Part shown: piece by piece, positions 1 to 7,273 of the stretch
Layout: every line of letters starts with the position of its first letter
How positions within the stretch are numbered: position 1 is the first letter of the stretch
Source: Edaphobacter aggregans DSM 19364
GTDB taxonomy: Bacteria; Acidobacteriota; Terriglobia; Terriglobales; Acidobacteriaceae
Reading direction: 5' to 3'
NCBI RefSeq assembly: GCF_000745965.1
Contig: NZ_JQKI01000025.1
Location: 1-64,000, forward strand
Length of the DNA: 64,000 nt
Notes under the pieces: generated by a model
Told to the model about the DNA's origin: nothing
Databases searched by the model: none
Seen by the model: only the letters and a program-made list of their open reading frames with translations
Program-made: the position numbers and the translations under genes

Positions 1-298
1 GTTTGATGAAATGCAGGAAATTGGCCATGAGCACGCCATCGAGCGCAGGCAAAGAGAGATCGCTCTTTCCCAGGTTCACAACCTCCTTGCGGATGGTTAC
101 GTCTTGATACCGGTCGGGAATCTGCGATAACGATCTTTCGTCTTTGTCTATGGCATGGATGACGCTGCCTGGGGGCAGCAACGTTGCGAGGGCGAGGGTA
201 AATGTGCCGGTCCCGCAACCAAGATCGCACCATGTCTGCGCACGTGCTCCTACAATTTGGTCTATCCTAATCAATTCGGTTGCGTCAGCAATGTACAT
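1..298 (-). CDS. Class I SAM-dependent methyltransferase, 3' part outside window
   Basis: About 99 residues are visible, starting at an ATG at 298 and running off the left edge. The glycine-rich SAM-binding motif DLGCGTGTFTLAL lies near residues 23-35, followed by a long loop and the acidic strand end HAIDKD, then an LDGVLMANFLHF stretch matching motif-IV-like regions of Rossmann methyltransferases. The substrate cannot be told. The reading frame is open for a few codons upstream of the ATG, up to a TGA, so the exact start is uncertain. It sits at the outer edge of a region rich in broken genes, and its own integrity beyond the window is unknown. Confidence 0.7.
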   Translation of the reverse strand, partial: MYIADATELIRIDQIVGARAQTWCDLGCGTGTFTLALATLLPPGSVIHAIDKDERSLSQIPDRYQDVTIRKEVVNLGKSDLSLPALDGVLMANFLHFIK

Positions 299-346
299 CG
301 CAATTTGGCTCTGCGAGCCTGCTTCCTTCCGGCTTCAAGGTTATTG

Positions 347-583
347 TCATCCATCCTTCAGAAACAACGCTTCCCGGGCCAGCTTTATTTCATGCATGAT
401 GAAATTCCAAAATTGACGGGTCTCCTCAAAATCGGCAACAATTTCACCGCCAATGGGCGACGCCCGGACGCTTACTAACCGCCCTTCTATTGCTGATCTG
501 AAAGTTGGGAAGCGCTGCTTGGTTCCCAAGGTCAGCACGAAAGTCAGAGCCGTGATGTAGCCAACACCGCACAATTGGTTCGT
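347..583 (-). pseudogene. IS110-type transposase scrap joined to an unknown protein tail
   Basis: One open minus frame carries two unrelated-looking pieces. Residues encoded by about 500-583 read NQLCGVGYITALTFVLTLG, which resembles the C-terminal (transposase_20) region of IS110-family transposases, where a GxGxxTA..F motif is typical. The rest, down to a stop at 347, reads like a normal protein end (EETRQFWNFIMHEIKLAREA) that I do not recognise. There is no start codon of its own and no other transposase sequence nearby, so this is a relic. It ends exactly at the stop codon of the CYTH gene, which suggests that an insertion or rearrangement junction lies there. Confidence 0.55.
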
Positions 584-1047
584 TACCACTGGGAGAATGG
601 GTTCGCAACCAGATTTGCATTGAAGTATCGGGGATCGCCCGTCACTTCTTGATCGATCCAGCTCGGAAGCGTAACCGATTGAGTCTCGTCCTTGAGTTCG
701 ATTTCCGCAATGATTAGTCCCCGGTTGTCGCCCTCGAACTCGTCGATTTCCCACACCAAGCCTTCGTGCGAGACGCGATACCGGGTCTTTTCAATTAGCG
801 GCCGCTCGCAAAGCCGATCAAGCATCTCGTTCGCGTCGGCAAGCGGGATTTCATACTCATACTCGGACCGGGTCGCGCCGACACTCTCTCCCTTGATCGT
901 GATGAACCCCTTATCCCCTGTGGTTCGCACGCGAAACGTACGCTCTTTGACTGTGCTGAGATATCCCTGGCGGTAGCATTTCCCGCCGTCCTGGCCGCGC
1001 CAGGTATTGCCTTTGACTAGAAACTTGCGCTCGACCTCTTTCGCCAT
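583..1047 (-). CDS. CYTH domain protein (triphosphate tunnel metalloenzyme family)
   Basis: The protein is 154 residues and begins MAKEVERKFLV, which contains the ExExK signature (E4, E6, K8) that defines CYTH proteins and binds metal and triphosphate. Charged strand motifs such as RVRTTGDKGFITIKG, EYEYEI, WEIDEFEG and IAEIEL follow in the order expected for the eight-stranded tunnel. Family members hydrolyse tripolyphosphate or other triphosphates; the actual substrate is unknown. The length is normal for short bacterial CYTH proteins and the gene looks intact, unlike most of its neighbours. The stop codon is shared with the edge of the IS110 relic downstream. Confidence 0.85.
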   Translation of the reverse strand: MAKEVERKFLVKGNTWRGQDGGKCYRQGYLSTVKERTFRVRTTGDKGFITIKGESVGATRSEYEYEIPLADANEMLDRLCERPLIEKTRYRVSHEGLVWEIDEFEGDNRGLIIAEIELKDETQSVTLPSWIDQEVTGDPRYFNANLVANPFSQW

Positions 1048-1117
1048 GCGATTCTCTCCAGCCTATCGTGATTCATATTGCTGCTGCGAATCTACGCTGC
1101 CAAATCAAGAATGCGGC

Positions 1118-1294
1118 GAGTTTTACGATCAAGAGCTATGGAAGGGCAGGATCGTCTATGTTCGATTTGTCTGGTCGGAGATCACCCCGAATTCGGCTCA
1201 CTTCGAGCAATCCTACTCGGATGATGGCGGCAAGACCTGGGAAATCAACTGGATCACGGACCAGACCCGTGACGGGTCTGTCAAAACACACTGA
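1118..1294 (+). pseudogene. 3' fragment of an unrecognised gene
   Basis: The plus frame from about 1118 to the stop at 1294 encodes protein-like sequence (ELWKGRIVYVRFVWSEI, then FEQSYSDDGGKTWEINW). It resembles the C-terminus of a lipocalin-like or DUF1579-like protein that ends in a DGGKTWE..W motif. Upstream of 1118 the same frame loses any coherent sequence and overlaps the start of the divergent CYTH gene, so the 5' part of the gene is missing. I call it a remnant; the family assignment is only a resemblance. Confidence 0.45.
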
Positions 1295-1379
1295 ACGCCG
1301 TTAAATTTCTGAAGGAGAGTCGCACGACTGCGAGACAGTTGTCATTGACGCTTTCACAGAGGACGGCGCAAGTCCAAGT

Positions 1380-1412
1380 GTCACGCGCTCGAACCAGCTG
1401 AGCTAACCGCCC
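1380..1412 (-). pseudogene. 5' half of a tRNA gene, truncated
   Basis: Read on the minus strand from 1412, the sequence gives a 7-nt acceptor strand GGGCGGT, TA, and a D-arm GCTC-AGCTGGTTC-GAGC, a canonical tRNA 5' half. After that no anticodon stem can be paired, and no matching 3' acceptor (ACCGCCC) or T-arm follows before 1281. It is therefore a cut tRNA. The isotype cannot be assigned with certainty because the anticodon arm is lost. It lies 1 bp from the stop codon of the neighbouring hydrolase pseudogene. Confidence 0.6.
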
Positions 1413-1413
1413 T

Positions 1414-2597
1414 CTAATAGTCCCTCTTCTTTTCTGAGAGGAACTTCGACAGCTGATCCGCAATCTGGACGTTGTTCAGGTCCGACATCGGGAAGTGCGT
1501 GTTGCCCCGAATCCCAATCTCGGGCAGGTGCACGACGGTGAATCGCCGCCATGGCGGTTCACAGCATCCCGCCACCGCTTGGCCATTTCGAAGAAAATGC
1601 GCCATTGCTCCTGGCCCGGATTCATGCTCGGCTTGTCGGGAATGTTATCGCCGTAATAAATGATGATCGGTATCTTCGTGAGCAGCATGAAATCCGATTT
1701 GGGCACCGTGATGGCGCTCAGCGGTCTGCCGCCGAGCGTCATGGACGGCGGCACCTCTCCCTCGGGAAAAGGAAAGTCGAAGCCCGGCTCGTAGGAAACG
1801 ATGCCGCGGACATTTCTGTTCTTGATGGCCGTGCGCCAGCCCAGCCCGCCGCTCTGTGAGTGTGTAACGAGAATGCCCGGACCGATCTTGTTAAATAGCG
1901 CCGAAACAGCCTCCGTATTCACCTGCACGTCATACGGACCGGTGTTGGGGACCATCTGCCGGAAGAACTGGTTGAGCGCCTCCGGCTCGCGGGAGAACTG
2001 CACCTCCGGATAGAAGTCCGGCCAGGCGCCGAGCCGGAAGATGCCGAACCAGAGCTGCTCATCTGGTGTGGCAGTGATGTTGATCGGCTGCGTGCCGTGT
2101 GCGGCGCGGCCACGCCGCGGCTGGTCGATCAGGTAGACCGGGAAGCGGCGGCGCAGGAAGATGTTTTGGAACCCTTCGCGCCCATCCGGGGTGGTCTCCC
2201 ACGTTTTGGCAGACTGCCCGTGGCCGTGCCAGAAGACGAGCGGAAGTTTTCTGGCATTCACCGGGACCTGGTAGAAGACGTAAGCGTGGTCGCCGTGCAA
2301 TGTCTGGCCTGCGGGATCAGTGCCGGCGGGGTTGTACGCGCCCTGCTTAATGGGGTCGAAAGTGCCGGGCACCGTAATGACTTCCCCGCCGACAGCGAAG
2401 CTGCCTTGCTCCTGGATCATCAGCGGCTCAGGCTTACTCTTGTTGGTCTCTCGTGCGCCCGCTGAAGTGAAGAGGAAGACCGCCATCAGCCAGAGCGCAA
2501 TGGCAGATTTCCGACGCTTGCTGCTCAGAGAATTTACCCTGGTGACCCTGAGGGCGGGGGATTCCAGGTTGCTCTTTTCAGGTTTCTGTTTTTGCAT
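1414..2597 (-). pseudogene. Exported alpha/beta hydrolase with a 1-base frameshift
   Basis: Starting at the ATG at 2597, which is preceded by GGAGAAATC, the protein has a charged N-terminus with a hydrophobic segment around residues 31-46. It continues with an alpha/beta-hydrolase fold: strand PLVFWHGHGQS, and nucleophile elbow THSQSGG, in which the serine of HSQSG is the likely nucleophile. Near 1548 the frame breaks: GGD is followed by junk in the original frame, while the next frame continues sensibly (FTVVHLPEIGIRGNTHF, holding the likely catalytic His) to the TAG at 1414. One missing base explains this. If restored, the protein would be about 394 residues. A sequencing error is possible, but neighbouring genes are broken too. 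Confidence 0.75.
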
Positions 2598-2626
2598 GAT
2601 TTCTCCAGCGATTCGCCATTCGTAAT

Positions 2627-2905
2627 TCATTTCTTCTCGAAAACTTCCCTGGCAACGTTGATGGCGTTAACCGCGTTGGGCCAGCCGGCATAAAACGCCA
2701 AGTGAGTGATGGTCTCGATCAACTCCTCCTGCGTCACGCCATTCTCGAGCGCTCTGATGAGGTGAGACCGGAGCTGGTCTGGACGATTCAAGGCAATCAG
2801 CGCGGCCACAGTCACCAGGCTTCGGTCACGCTTCGACAGCTCCGGGCGCTCCCATACGTCGCCGTACAGCACATCGTCAGTCAGCTCGGCCAACTTTGGG
2901 AGCAA
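2627..2905 (-). CDS. Carboxymuconolactone decarboxylase family domain, probably the split 3' half of a cupin-CMD fusion
   Basis: The 92 residues read as a complete CMD domain: [19 protein letters not shown], then [12 protein letters not shown] and the hallmark [15 protein letters not shown]. The CxxC of AhpD is absent, so this is the gamma-CMD-like type. There is no ATG or GTG at the front; the only available start is a TTG at 2905 lying inside the cupin gene. The preceding cupin frame reads GDFAPKV just where this frame reads LLPKLAEL, so removing one A from an AAA run at about 2893 would join both into one protein ending [12 protein letters not shown] infer a broken fusion gene; independent translation by coupling is less likely. 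Confidence 0.7.
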   Translation of the reverse strand: MLPKLAELTDDVLYGDVWERPELSKRDRSLVTVAALIALNRPDQLRSHLIRALENGVTQEELIETITHLAFYAGWPNAVNAINVAREVFEKK

Positions 2906-3455
2906 AGTCGCCGATTGCCCCTTGAGACGGCCTAGGCTGTGCGCCGGCGTCGATGCTCGCTCCCTCAGCGTGGAGCGGCGCGCCGTACTGCGCCTCGCTT
3001 ACCTTCTCTATCCAATCGACGGCCTTGCCGTCGAGCTGTTCCACGATGGCGATGTGCGCCATCGAACTGTTCAGCGCGGCCCCGTGCCAGTGCTTCTGGC
3101 CGGGCGGAATCCAGGCCACATCCCCCCGACGGATTTCCTCTACGGGATCGCCCCAGCGCTGCACCCGGCCCGTGCCCGCCGTCACGATCAGGATTTGGCC
3201 CAACGGGTGGGTGTGCCACGCGGTGCGTGCGCCGGGCTCGAACGTGACGAGGGAGCCGGAGGTGCGCGCCGGAGCGTTCGCCTGGAACAGAGGATCGACG
3301 CGGACGGACCCAGTGAAGTTCTCGGCCGGTCCCGGCCGGGAGGGTTGCGATCCACTCCGAATGATCCTTATCGCTTCCTGCTGCATAGGACTTTGGCTCT
3401 GCGCACCTGACACGAGCATGCAGAGTGAGATTCCAATCGCCATATGAATTCTCAT
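2877..3455 (-). CDS. Exported cupin-domain protein (possible frameshifted cupin-CMD fusion)
   Basis: The ATG at 3455 follows a good AGGAAGG ribosome site, and the first about 22 residues ([20 protein letters not shown]) look like a signal peptide. A cupin barrel follows with metal-ligand motif AWHTHPLGQ and second motif HWHGA, and the family phrase [10 protein letters not shown] seen in the (R)-mandelonitrile-lyase-like cupins. The C-terminus runs GDFAPK and then ends after a few odd residues, just as the CMD domain begins in the next frame. The enzyme function is unknown. The gene lies among frameshifted genes, which favours decay over a designed overlap. Confidence 0.75.
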   Translation of the reverse strand: MRIHMAIGISLCMLVSGAQSQSPMQQEAIRIIRSGSQPSRPGPAENFTGSVRVDPLFQANAPARTSGSLVTFEPGARTAWHTHPLGQILIVTAGTGRVQRWGDPVEEIRRGDVAWIPPGQKHWHGAALNSSMAHIAIVEQLDGKAVDWIEKVSEAQYGAPLHAEGASIDAGAQPRPSQGAIGDFAPKVGRAD

Positions 3456-3561
3456 CGTGGTCCTTCCTGGTGCCCCTCGCACTTGCTCCTTTTGCTCGGC
3501 ATTGTAACCCGCGCCATGCTTGCCAGCTGCTACGGCAGAGGTCGCCGTTGAGATTGCGCCC

Positions 3562-3675
3562 TTAGCGGTAAGACATTCGCAGGATTGATTCAGGAAGGCG
3601 ATCGCCCTGAATCGGGATTTTGGGAGCTGCCGTATTGATCTCTTCAATATCTTCCGACGTCAGTTTTGTGAAATT
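3562..3675 (-). pseudogene. C-terminal fragment of an aldo/keto reductase
   Basis: The minus frame ends with [20 protein letters not shown] and [10 protein letters not shown] before a stop. This is the usual C-terminal pattern of AKR-family reductases (LTxEDLxEIexAAxKI.vqGaRyPe). The catalytic barrel is absent upstream and the open frame soon loses meaning. It is a relic about 38 residues long, located between the cupin gene and the NAD(P)-binding gene. Confidence 0.55.
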
Positions 3676-3966
3676 GGGTGCCGTAGCTTTGCGGCTGGCC
3701 TTGTTGAGATATCGATCTAGCGGCGCAGCGCTGATCCATAGCGCCGAAACACTTCCCTTAGCCACGGCAACCATACGAGCGTATGGGCAAGTAAGTAGTC
3801 GTCCGCATTGGAACCGTGTTGAAAAATGGATGACGCGTATTCAAAGTCCTGTGCACTGTAAGCGTGCCGCCATCAACGATCTTGTGGACGTCGACGCGAC
3901 GTGCTGCATCCTGCCGGTACATGTTCATCCCCTCCAGCTTTGATGACGCTGGCTTTGCCGAGCGCT
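3676..3966. other. Non-coding or decayed stretch between gene remnants
   Basis: No recognisable gene is present. A 56-codon minus ORF (3758-3928) begins MNMYRQDAARRVDV behind a GGAGGGG ribosome-like site, 38 bp after the upstream dehydrogenase gene, but it resembles nothing I know and is probably a remnant or chance frame. Confidence 0.35.
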
Positions 3967-4716
3967 CTAATCCTCCTGGCTGAGCCAGCCCTCGAAGCGT
4001 GTCGCTCCAATATGCGAGTTGCCTCTCGGAACGAGGGATCGCTCGTCCAATTTAGCGCCAAAGTAACGGGCGTGCGTATCGATGACGACTTGGCGTTTGT
4101 CCTGGGTTGCGCTCAGAAATTGGCGGATGATTTCGTCGAAACGAAACCGCTCGGGACCAGCTAAATCGATGATGCCGTTGACTGGCGCTCCCAGTGTGAC
4201 ATCGACCAGCACGGCAACCACATCGTCCGACAGGACGGGCTGGATGAGGGCAGGGGGCACGCGAACCGTTTGCCCATCCGTGGGGAATTGAGCGGTGATC
4301 CTTCCGATGAACTCAAAGAACTGCGTAGCGCGGAGGATCGTATAAGGTATTCCTGCGGACTGGATCAACTTCTCCTGAGCGACTTTCGCGCGCAGATAGC
4401 CGCTATCAGGGATGCGATCGGCACCGACGATTGATACTGCAACGTGATGACCCACACCAGCGTCTGCCTCCGCCGCAAGCAGGTTCCGGGATGACTTCTC
4501 GAAGAACTCCAACACCGCCGCATCCTCAAAGGATGGTGAATTCGTCACATCGACAACAACCTCAGCATCCACCAACACATCAGGGAGTCCCGAGCCCGTA
4601 ACGGCGTTGACACCGGAAGAAGGGGACGCTGCCACCGCCTCATGTCCGCGCTCATGGAGCCTGGGCACAAGTTTCTTACCAATCAGCCCACTGCCACCAA
4701 TGACGACAATTTTCAT
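3967..4716 (-). CDS. Atypical short-chain dehydrogenase / NmrA-like NAD(P)-binding protein
   Basis: The 249-residue protein starts MKIVVIGGSGLIGKKLVPRL, a GxxGxxG dinucleotide-binding motif of the atypical SDR (NmrA/SDR_a5) type. Later family features are TNSPSFED, a helix reading GYLRAKVAQEKLIQSAGIPYTILR (the usual xxKxxxExxL..s.l..TilR phrase), and GPERFRFDE. It lacks an obvious YxxxK active site, as is common in this group, so it may sense or reduce a quinone or small electrophile. The start is an ATG with an AGAGGTG ribosome-like site (minus strand) just upstream. It is intact and is one of two NAD(P)-binding genes in the island. Confidence 0.8.
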   Translation of the reverse strand: MKIVVIGGSGLIGKKLVPRLHERGHEAVAASPSSGVNAVTGSGLPDVLVDAEVVVDVTNSPSFEDAAVLEFFEKSSRNLLAAEADAGVGHHVAVSIVGADRIPDSGYLRAKVAQEKLIQSAGIPYTILRATQFFEFIGRITAQFPTDGQTVRVPPALIQPVLSDDVVAVLVDVTLGAPVNGIIDLAGPERFRFDEIIRQFLSATQDKRQVVIDTHARYFGAKLDERSLVPRGNSHIGATRFEGWLSQED

Positions 4717-4841
4717 GACACACCTCTCATAATTTTAAAGACCATGGTTGTTGAGAAACCATGCAGTCCATGAACGATCGCGTGCATGACCACGATCGTT
4801 GCTTCATGTTGAGCAATCTTCATCTTGTCTCCCTTAACTTG

Positions 4842-5784
4842 TTAACTGGCATAAGCCCCGGTGGTGTCAACGATCCACTCCAACGGTCGCGGTTGAAAAT
4901 TCAGTTCGCGTTTTGCTTTGGCATTCGATACGCCTCGCATCTGAGTTCCGTAGTACACCGCATCCGCACCACTCGCTTTCAGGGCATCCTCAACCGATAT
5001 CTGCGGCGGTGGTGGAGCGTTCAGCCATTGAGCGAACGCAGGGAGCCATTCGCGCACCGCCAAAGGTTGATCATTCGTAATCAGATAAATCCCAGGATTG
5101 CCTTGCTCTGCTGCTGCAACGGTAGCAATCGCCGCGTCCTCAATGTGTAACCACGACCAGACGCCTTCGCCATTCCCGACGATCGGGAACTGTTGCTGTC
5201 GCACCTGTTGGGCAACATCGCCGTCGGGGTTGAACCAGGTGCCGGGTCCATAGAAGAAGCCATAACGCACGGCGATCCCTTCTGTGTTGGGATTTTCCAG
5301 TAAACGATGCTCTAGCTAGCTCAGTTACTACGCGGGCATCTGCTGCAACCGCAGGCGAGGCGTCAAATGCTAGAGGCGTTTCTTCATCAGCCAATCCAGG
5401 ACCAGGAACCGCCCAGAATGCGATCGACTGCCTCAGGTAACGCCGCACACCCGCCGCTTGCGAGGCTGCCAGCATATTGGCACCCCCTTCTAAACGGAGG
5501 CGATTGTTGAAGACGGCGGCGGCACTCATTGACTCACGGGTGTAGGTTCTGGGTAGGGCGGTGAGTTGTTCAATCACGATCTCCGGCTGAGCGCGACTGA
5601 CAACCGCTTTGACCGCATCGGAATCAAATACATCGGCTATCGCAGGTACTATGCCTTGTTTCACGAAAGCCTGAGCTTTCTCAGGAGAACGAGTCAGAGC
5701 AACGAGAGCGTGTCCTTTGGCAAGCAATTCCGCGATCAGAGGACGTCCGATCGCTCCCGTCCCTCCTGCAATAAAAATTTTCAT
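4842..5784 (-). pseudogene. NAD-dependent epimerase/dehydratase broken by a 4-bp CTAG duplication
   Basis: The gene begins at the ATG at 5784 behind a strong AGGAGG site, reading MKIFIAGGTGAIGRPLIAEL (GxxGxxG). The first frame runs well to VVTELA, then turns to arginine-rich nonsense. The continuation is in the next frame: ENPNTEGIAVRYGFFYGPGTW, WLHIEDAA and RELNFQPR to the stop at 4842. At 5312-5319 the DNA reads CTAGCTAG; removing one CTAG restores VTELEHRLLENPNTEG without a break. So a tandem 4-bp duplication disrupted the gene. A repaired product would be about 313 residues, a typical extended-SDR length. Confidence 0.85.
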
Positions 5785-6074
5785 CTGTGAACCTCCTGTT
5801 GCTGAATTTCCGAGGCGATTCGAAGGTAGGTCATACCGCTCAGGTCGAGGCGGTAGCACCCGCGGATGTACGTAATGCGTATCAGCGCCGTGTCGCAGTC
5901 GGCGCAGCGCAGTATTGCACCCATCCCGTGTTGGTAAAGCATCAGTTCGCCGATGGGTCTCATTGTGCCGCAGCCCCCGCAGGTCGCCTCCGCGGCCGTC
6001 ATCTCAAACCGAAAGATTTCATTCAGCAGTCCACCCGCCGCGTTGCCGTCCAACCTCAAATCGTTATCCTGCAT
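5781..6074 (-). CDS. DUF6510 family protein with two CxxC pairs
   Basis: From an internal ATG at 6074 the protein is 97 residues. It carries CGGCG and CADCD, two CxxC pairs about 30 residues apart, as in a zinc ribbon, followed by the family-like ending YRLDLSGMTYLRI. The N-terminal start overlaps the end of the ferredoxin reductase pseudogene by 19 bp and its 3' end overlaps the epimerase start, so the three were once one operon. DUF6510 genes are known beside ferredoxin-reductase-type oxidoreductases; no function is established. It looks intact, but its partner is broken. Confidence 0.7.
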   Translation of the reverse strand: MQDNDLRLDGNAAGGLLNEIFRFEMTAAEATCGGCGTMRPIGELMLYQHGMGAILRCADCDTALIRITYIRGCYRLDLSGMTYLRIASEIQQQEVHR

Positions 6075-6727
6075 GTCGCTCCATCTCCGGTGGGCCCGAA
6101 TCGCTCCGTCTTGATGCGTCCGGGCTCGTAGCCTAATTCCCCTAAATGTGTGGCGACCGTCTCGACAAAATCGGTTGGGCCGCAAGTGAAAGCGAGCGGT
6201 TTTTCCGCCGGCCGCCAGGCCGTGTCCGCCAACATCGCCCGGTCAATCCTGCGCCCGTAACCCATCCAGTTCGGGGGCCGCCGTCTGGTTAAAGTGTGAA
6301 TGACGCGGAGCGTAGGGTCGTGCGCGGATAAACGGTCGAGCTCCTCGCAGTAAATAATTTCTTCGTAGGACCGCGACGAGTAAAGGAGTCTGGTCGGAAC
6401 CTTATTGCCGGTACTCGTGCGGTGGCGAATCATCGACATCAGCGGCGCGATGCCGCTTCCGCCCGCGGCGAGAAATAGCGGAGGGGCCGTCGTCCCCCCG
6501 TCGCGGGCGTCCCAGACAAAATAGCCGCCGATCGGCCCGCGAAGCTCGACCCGGTCGCCGACGCGCAACCCGTCGGTTAAATAAGGCGAAACCTCGCCGT
6601 CCTCGATGCGCTCGACCGTTAGCATCAGAATGTTTATCTCCCGGCGGCGAAGCGATGGAGTAGCTGCGCTGCGCCTGGTAACCGTCTTCCGCCGTCAGGC
6701 GCACATCGACGTGCTGCCCCGCTAGTA
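6056..6727 (-). pseudogene. Ferredoxin-NADP reductase-like oxidoreductase, 5'-truncated and frameshifted
   Basis: The 3' frame contains VERIEDGEVSPYL, the NAD(P)-binding AAGGSGIAPLMSMIRH and the C-terminal LAFTCGPTDFVETV, all standard for FNR-like flavin reductases. The FAD-binding RSYSIASPP segment lies in a different frame (about 6640-6725), so a small indel near 6632 separates the two. The sequence before AGQHVDVRL is missing, so the first part of the FAD domain has been lost at about 6727. That break faces the integrase fragment, which suggests that an island rearrangement removed the 5' end. Confidence 0.8.
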
Positions 6728-6828
6728 CTGTGGCCGCAGCAACAACTACGTTGGTCAGCTAAACAGGCCGCAGCCCTCAGCATGCAACTCGTTCCACTTC
6801 CAGAGCTTGGTGTGGAGCGGTGCGTCTC

Positions 6829-7136
6829 TAGAAGGTTCCCGCGGCTGGTTTCCCAGCGCGCTCGAAGAGGCGAAGATCGAAGGATACAGCTGGCATTGCA
6901 ACCGCCATACCTTTGCCAGTAGACTGGTTATGGCCGGGGTGGATCTGCGCACCGTCGCAGAGCTGCTCGGGCACAGGACACTCCAGATGGTCATGCGGTA
7001 CTACCATCTCGCTCCCGAACACCAGGCCTCGGCGGTCAACCGACTGGTGAAGTTGGGAAACCGAAGGGACACCAAAGCGGACACCAGAGGTTCTGCGGCG
7101 AAAGCGATCCAGCGCAGGAAGGTCGCAAGTAGCTGA
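6829..7136 (+). pseudogene. Tyrosine recombinase (phage integrase) C-terminal fragment
   Basis: The frame encodes FPSALEEAKIEGYSWHCNRH, TFASRLVMAGVDLRTVAELL, GHRTLQMVMRYYHLAPEHQA. This is the second half of the catalytic domain, with HxxR (in HCNRH), the second His (GHRT) and the tyrosine nucleophile in MRYYHLAP. The first catalytic Arg and the whole N-terminal DNA-binding part are missing, so it cannot be an active integrase. It points toward, and ends 20 bp before, the intact tRNA-Ser gene, marking the border between the decayed island and the core chromosome. Confidence 0.85.
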
Positions 7137-7156
7137 AAAATATGTTGTTATAATGC

Positions 7157-7248
7157 GGAGAGGTGGCAGAGCCCGGTTGAATGCACCTGACTCGAAATCA
7201 GACATAGTCGCAAGGCTATCGGGGGTTCGAATCCCTCCCTCTCCGCCA
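7157..7248 (+). tRNA. tRNA-Ser (anticodon CGA)
   Basis: The acceptor strands GGAGAGG and CCTCTCC pair fully, with discriminator G and an encoded CCA. The anticodon arm CTGA-CTCGAAA-TCAG gives anticodon CGA, and a long variable arm (TAGTCGCAAGGCTA) identifies a class II serine tRNA. The T-arm GGGGG-TTCGAAT-CCCTC (one G-U-like imperfection) is present. A TATAAT sits only 2 bp upstream, too close to be a normal -10 box for this gene; the native promoter may have been altered when the island arrived on this side. Confidence 0.95.
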
Positions 7249-7273
7249 TCCACCTCTCAATCCCCACAGCAAC

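Noticed and set aside
7149..7154. TATAAT as the promoter of tRNA-Ser
   Set aside because: It is 2 bp from the mature 5' end, so transcription would start inside the tRNA.
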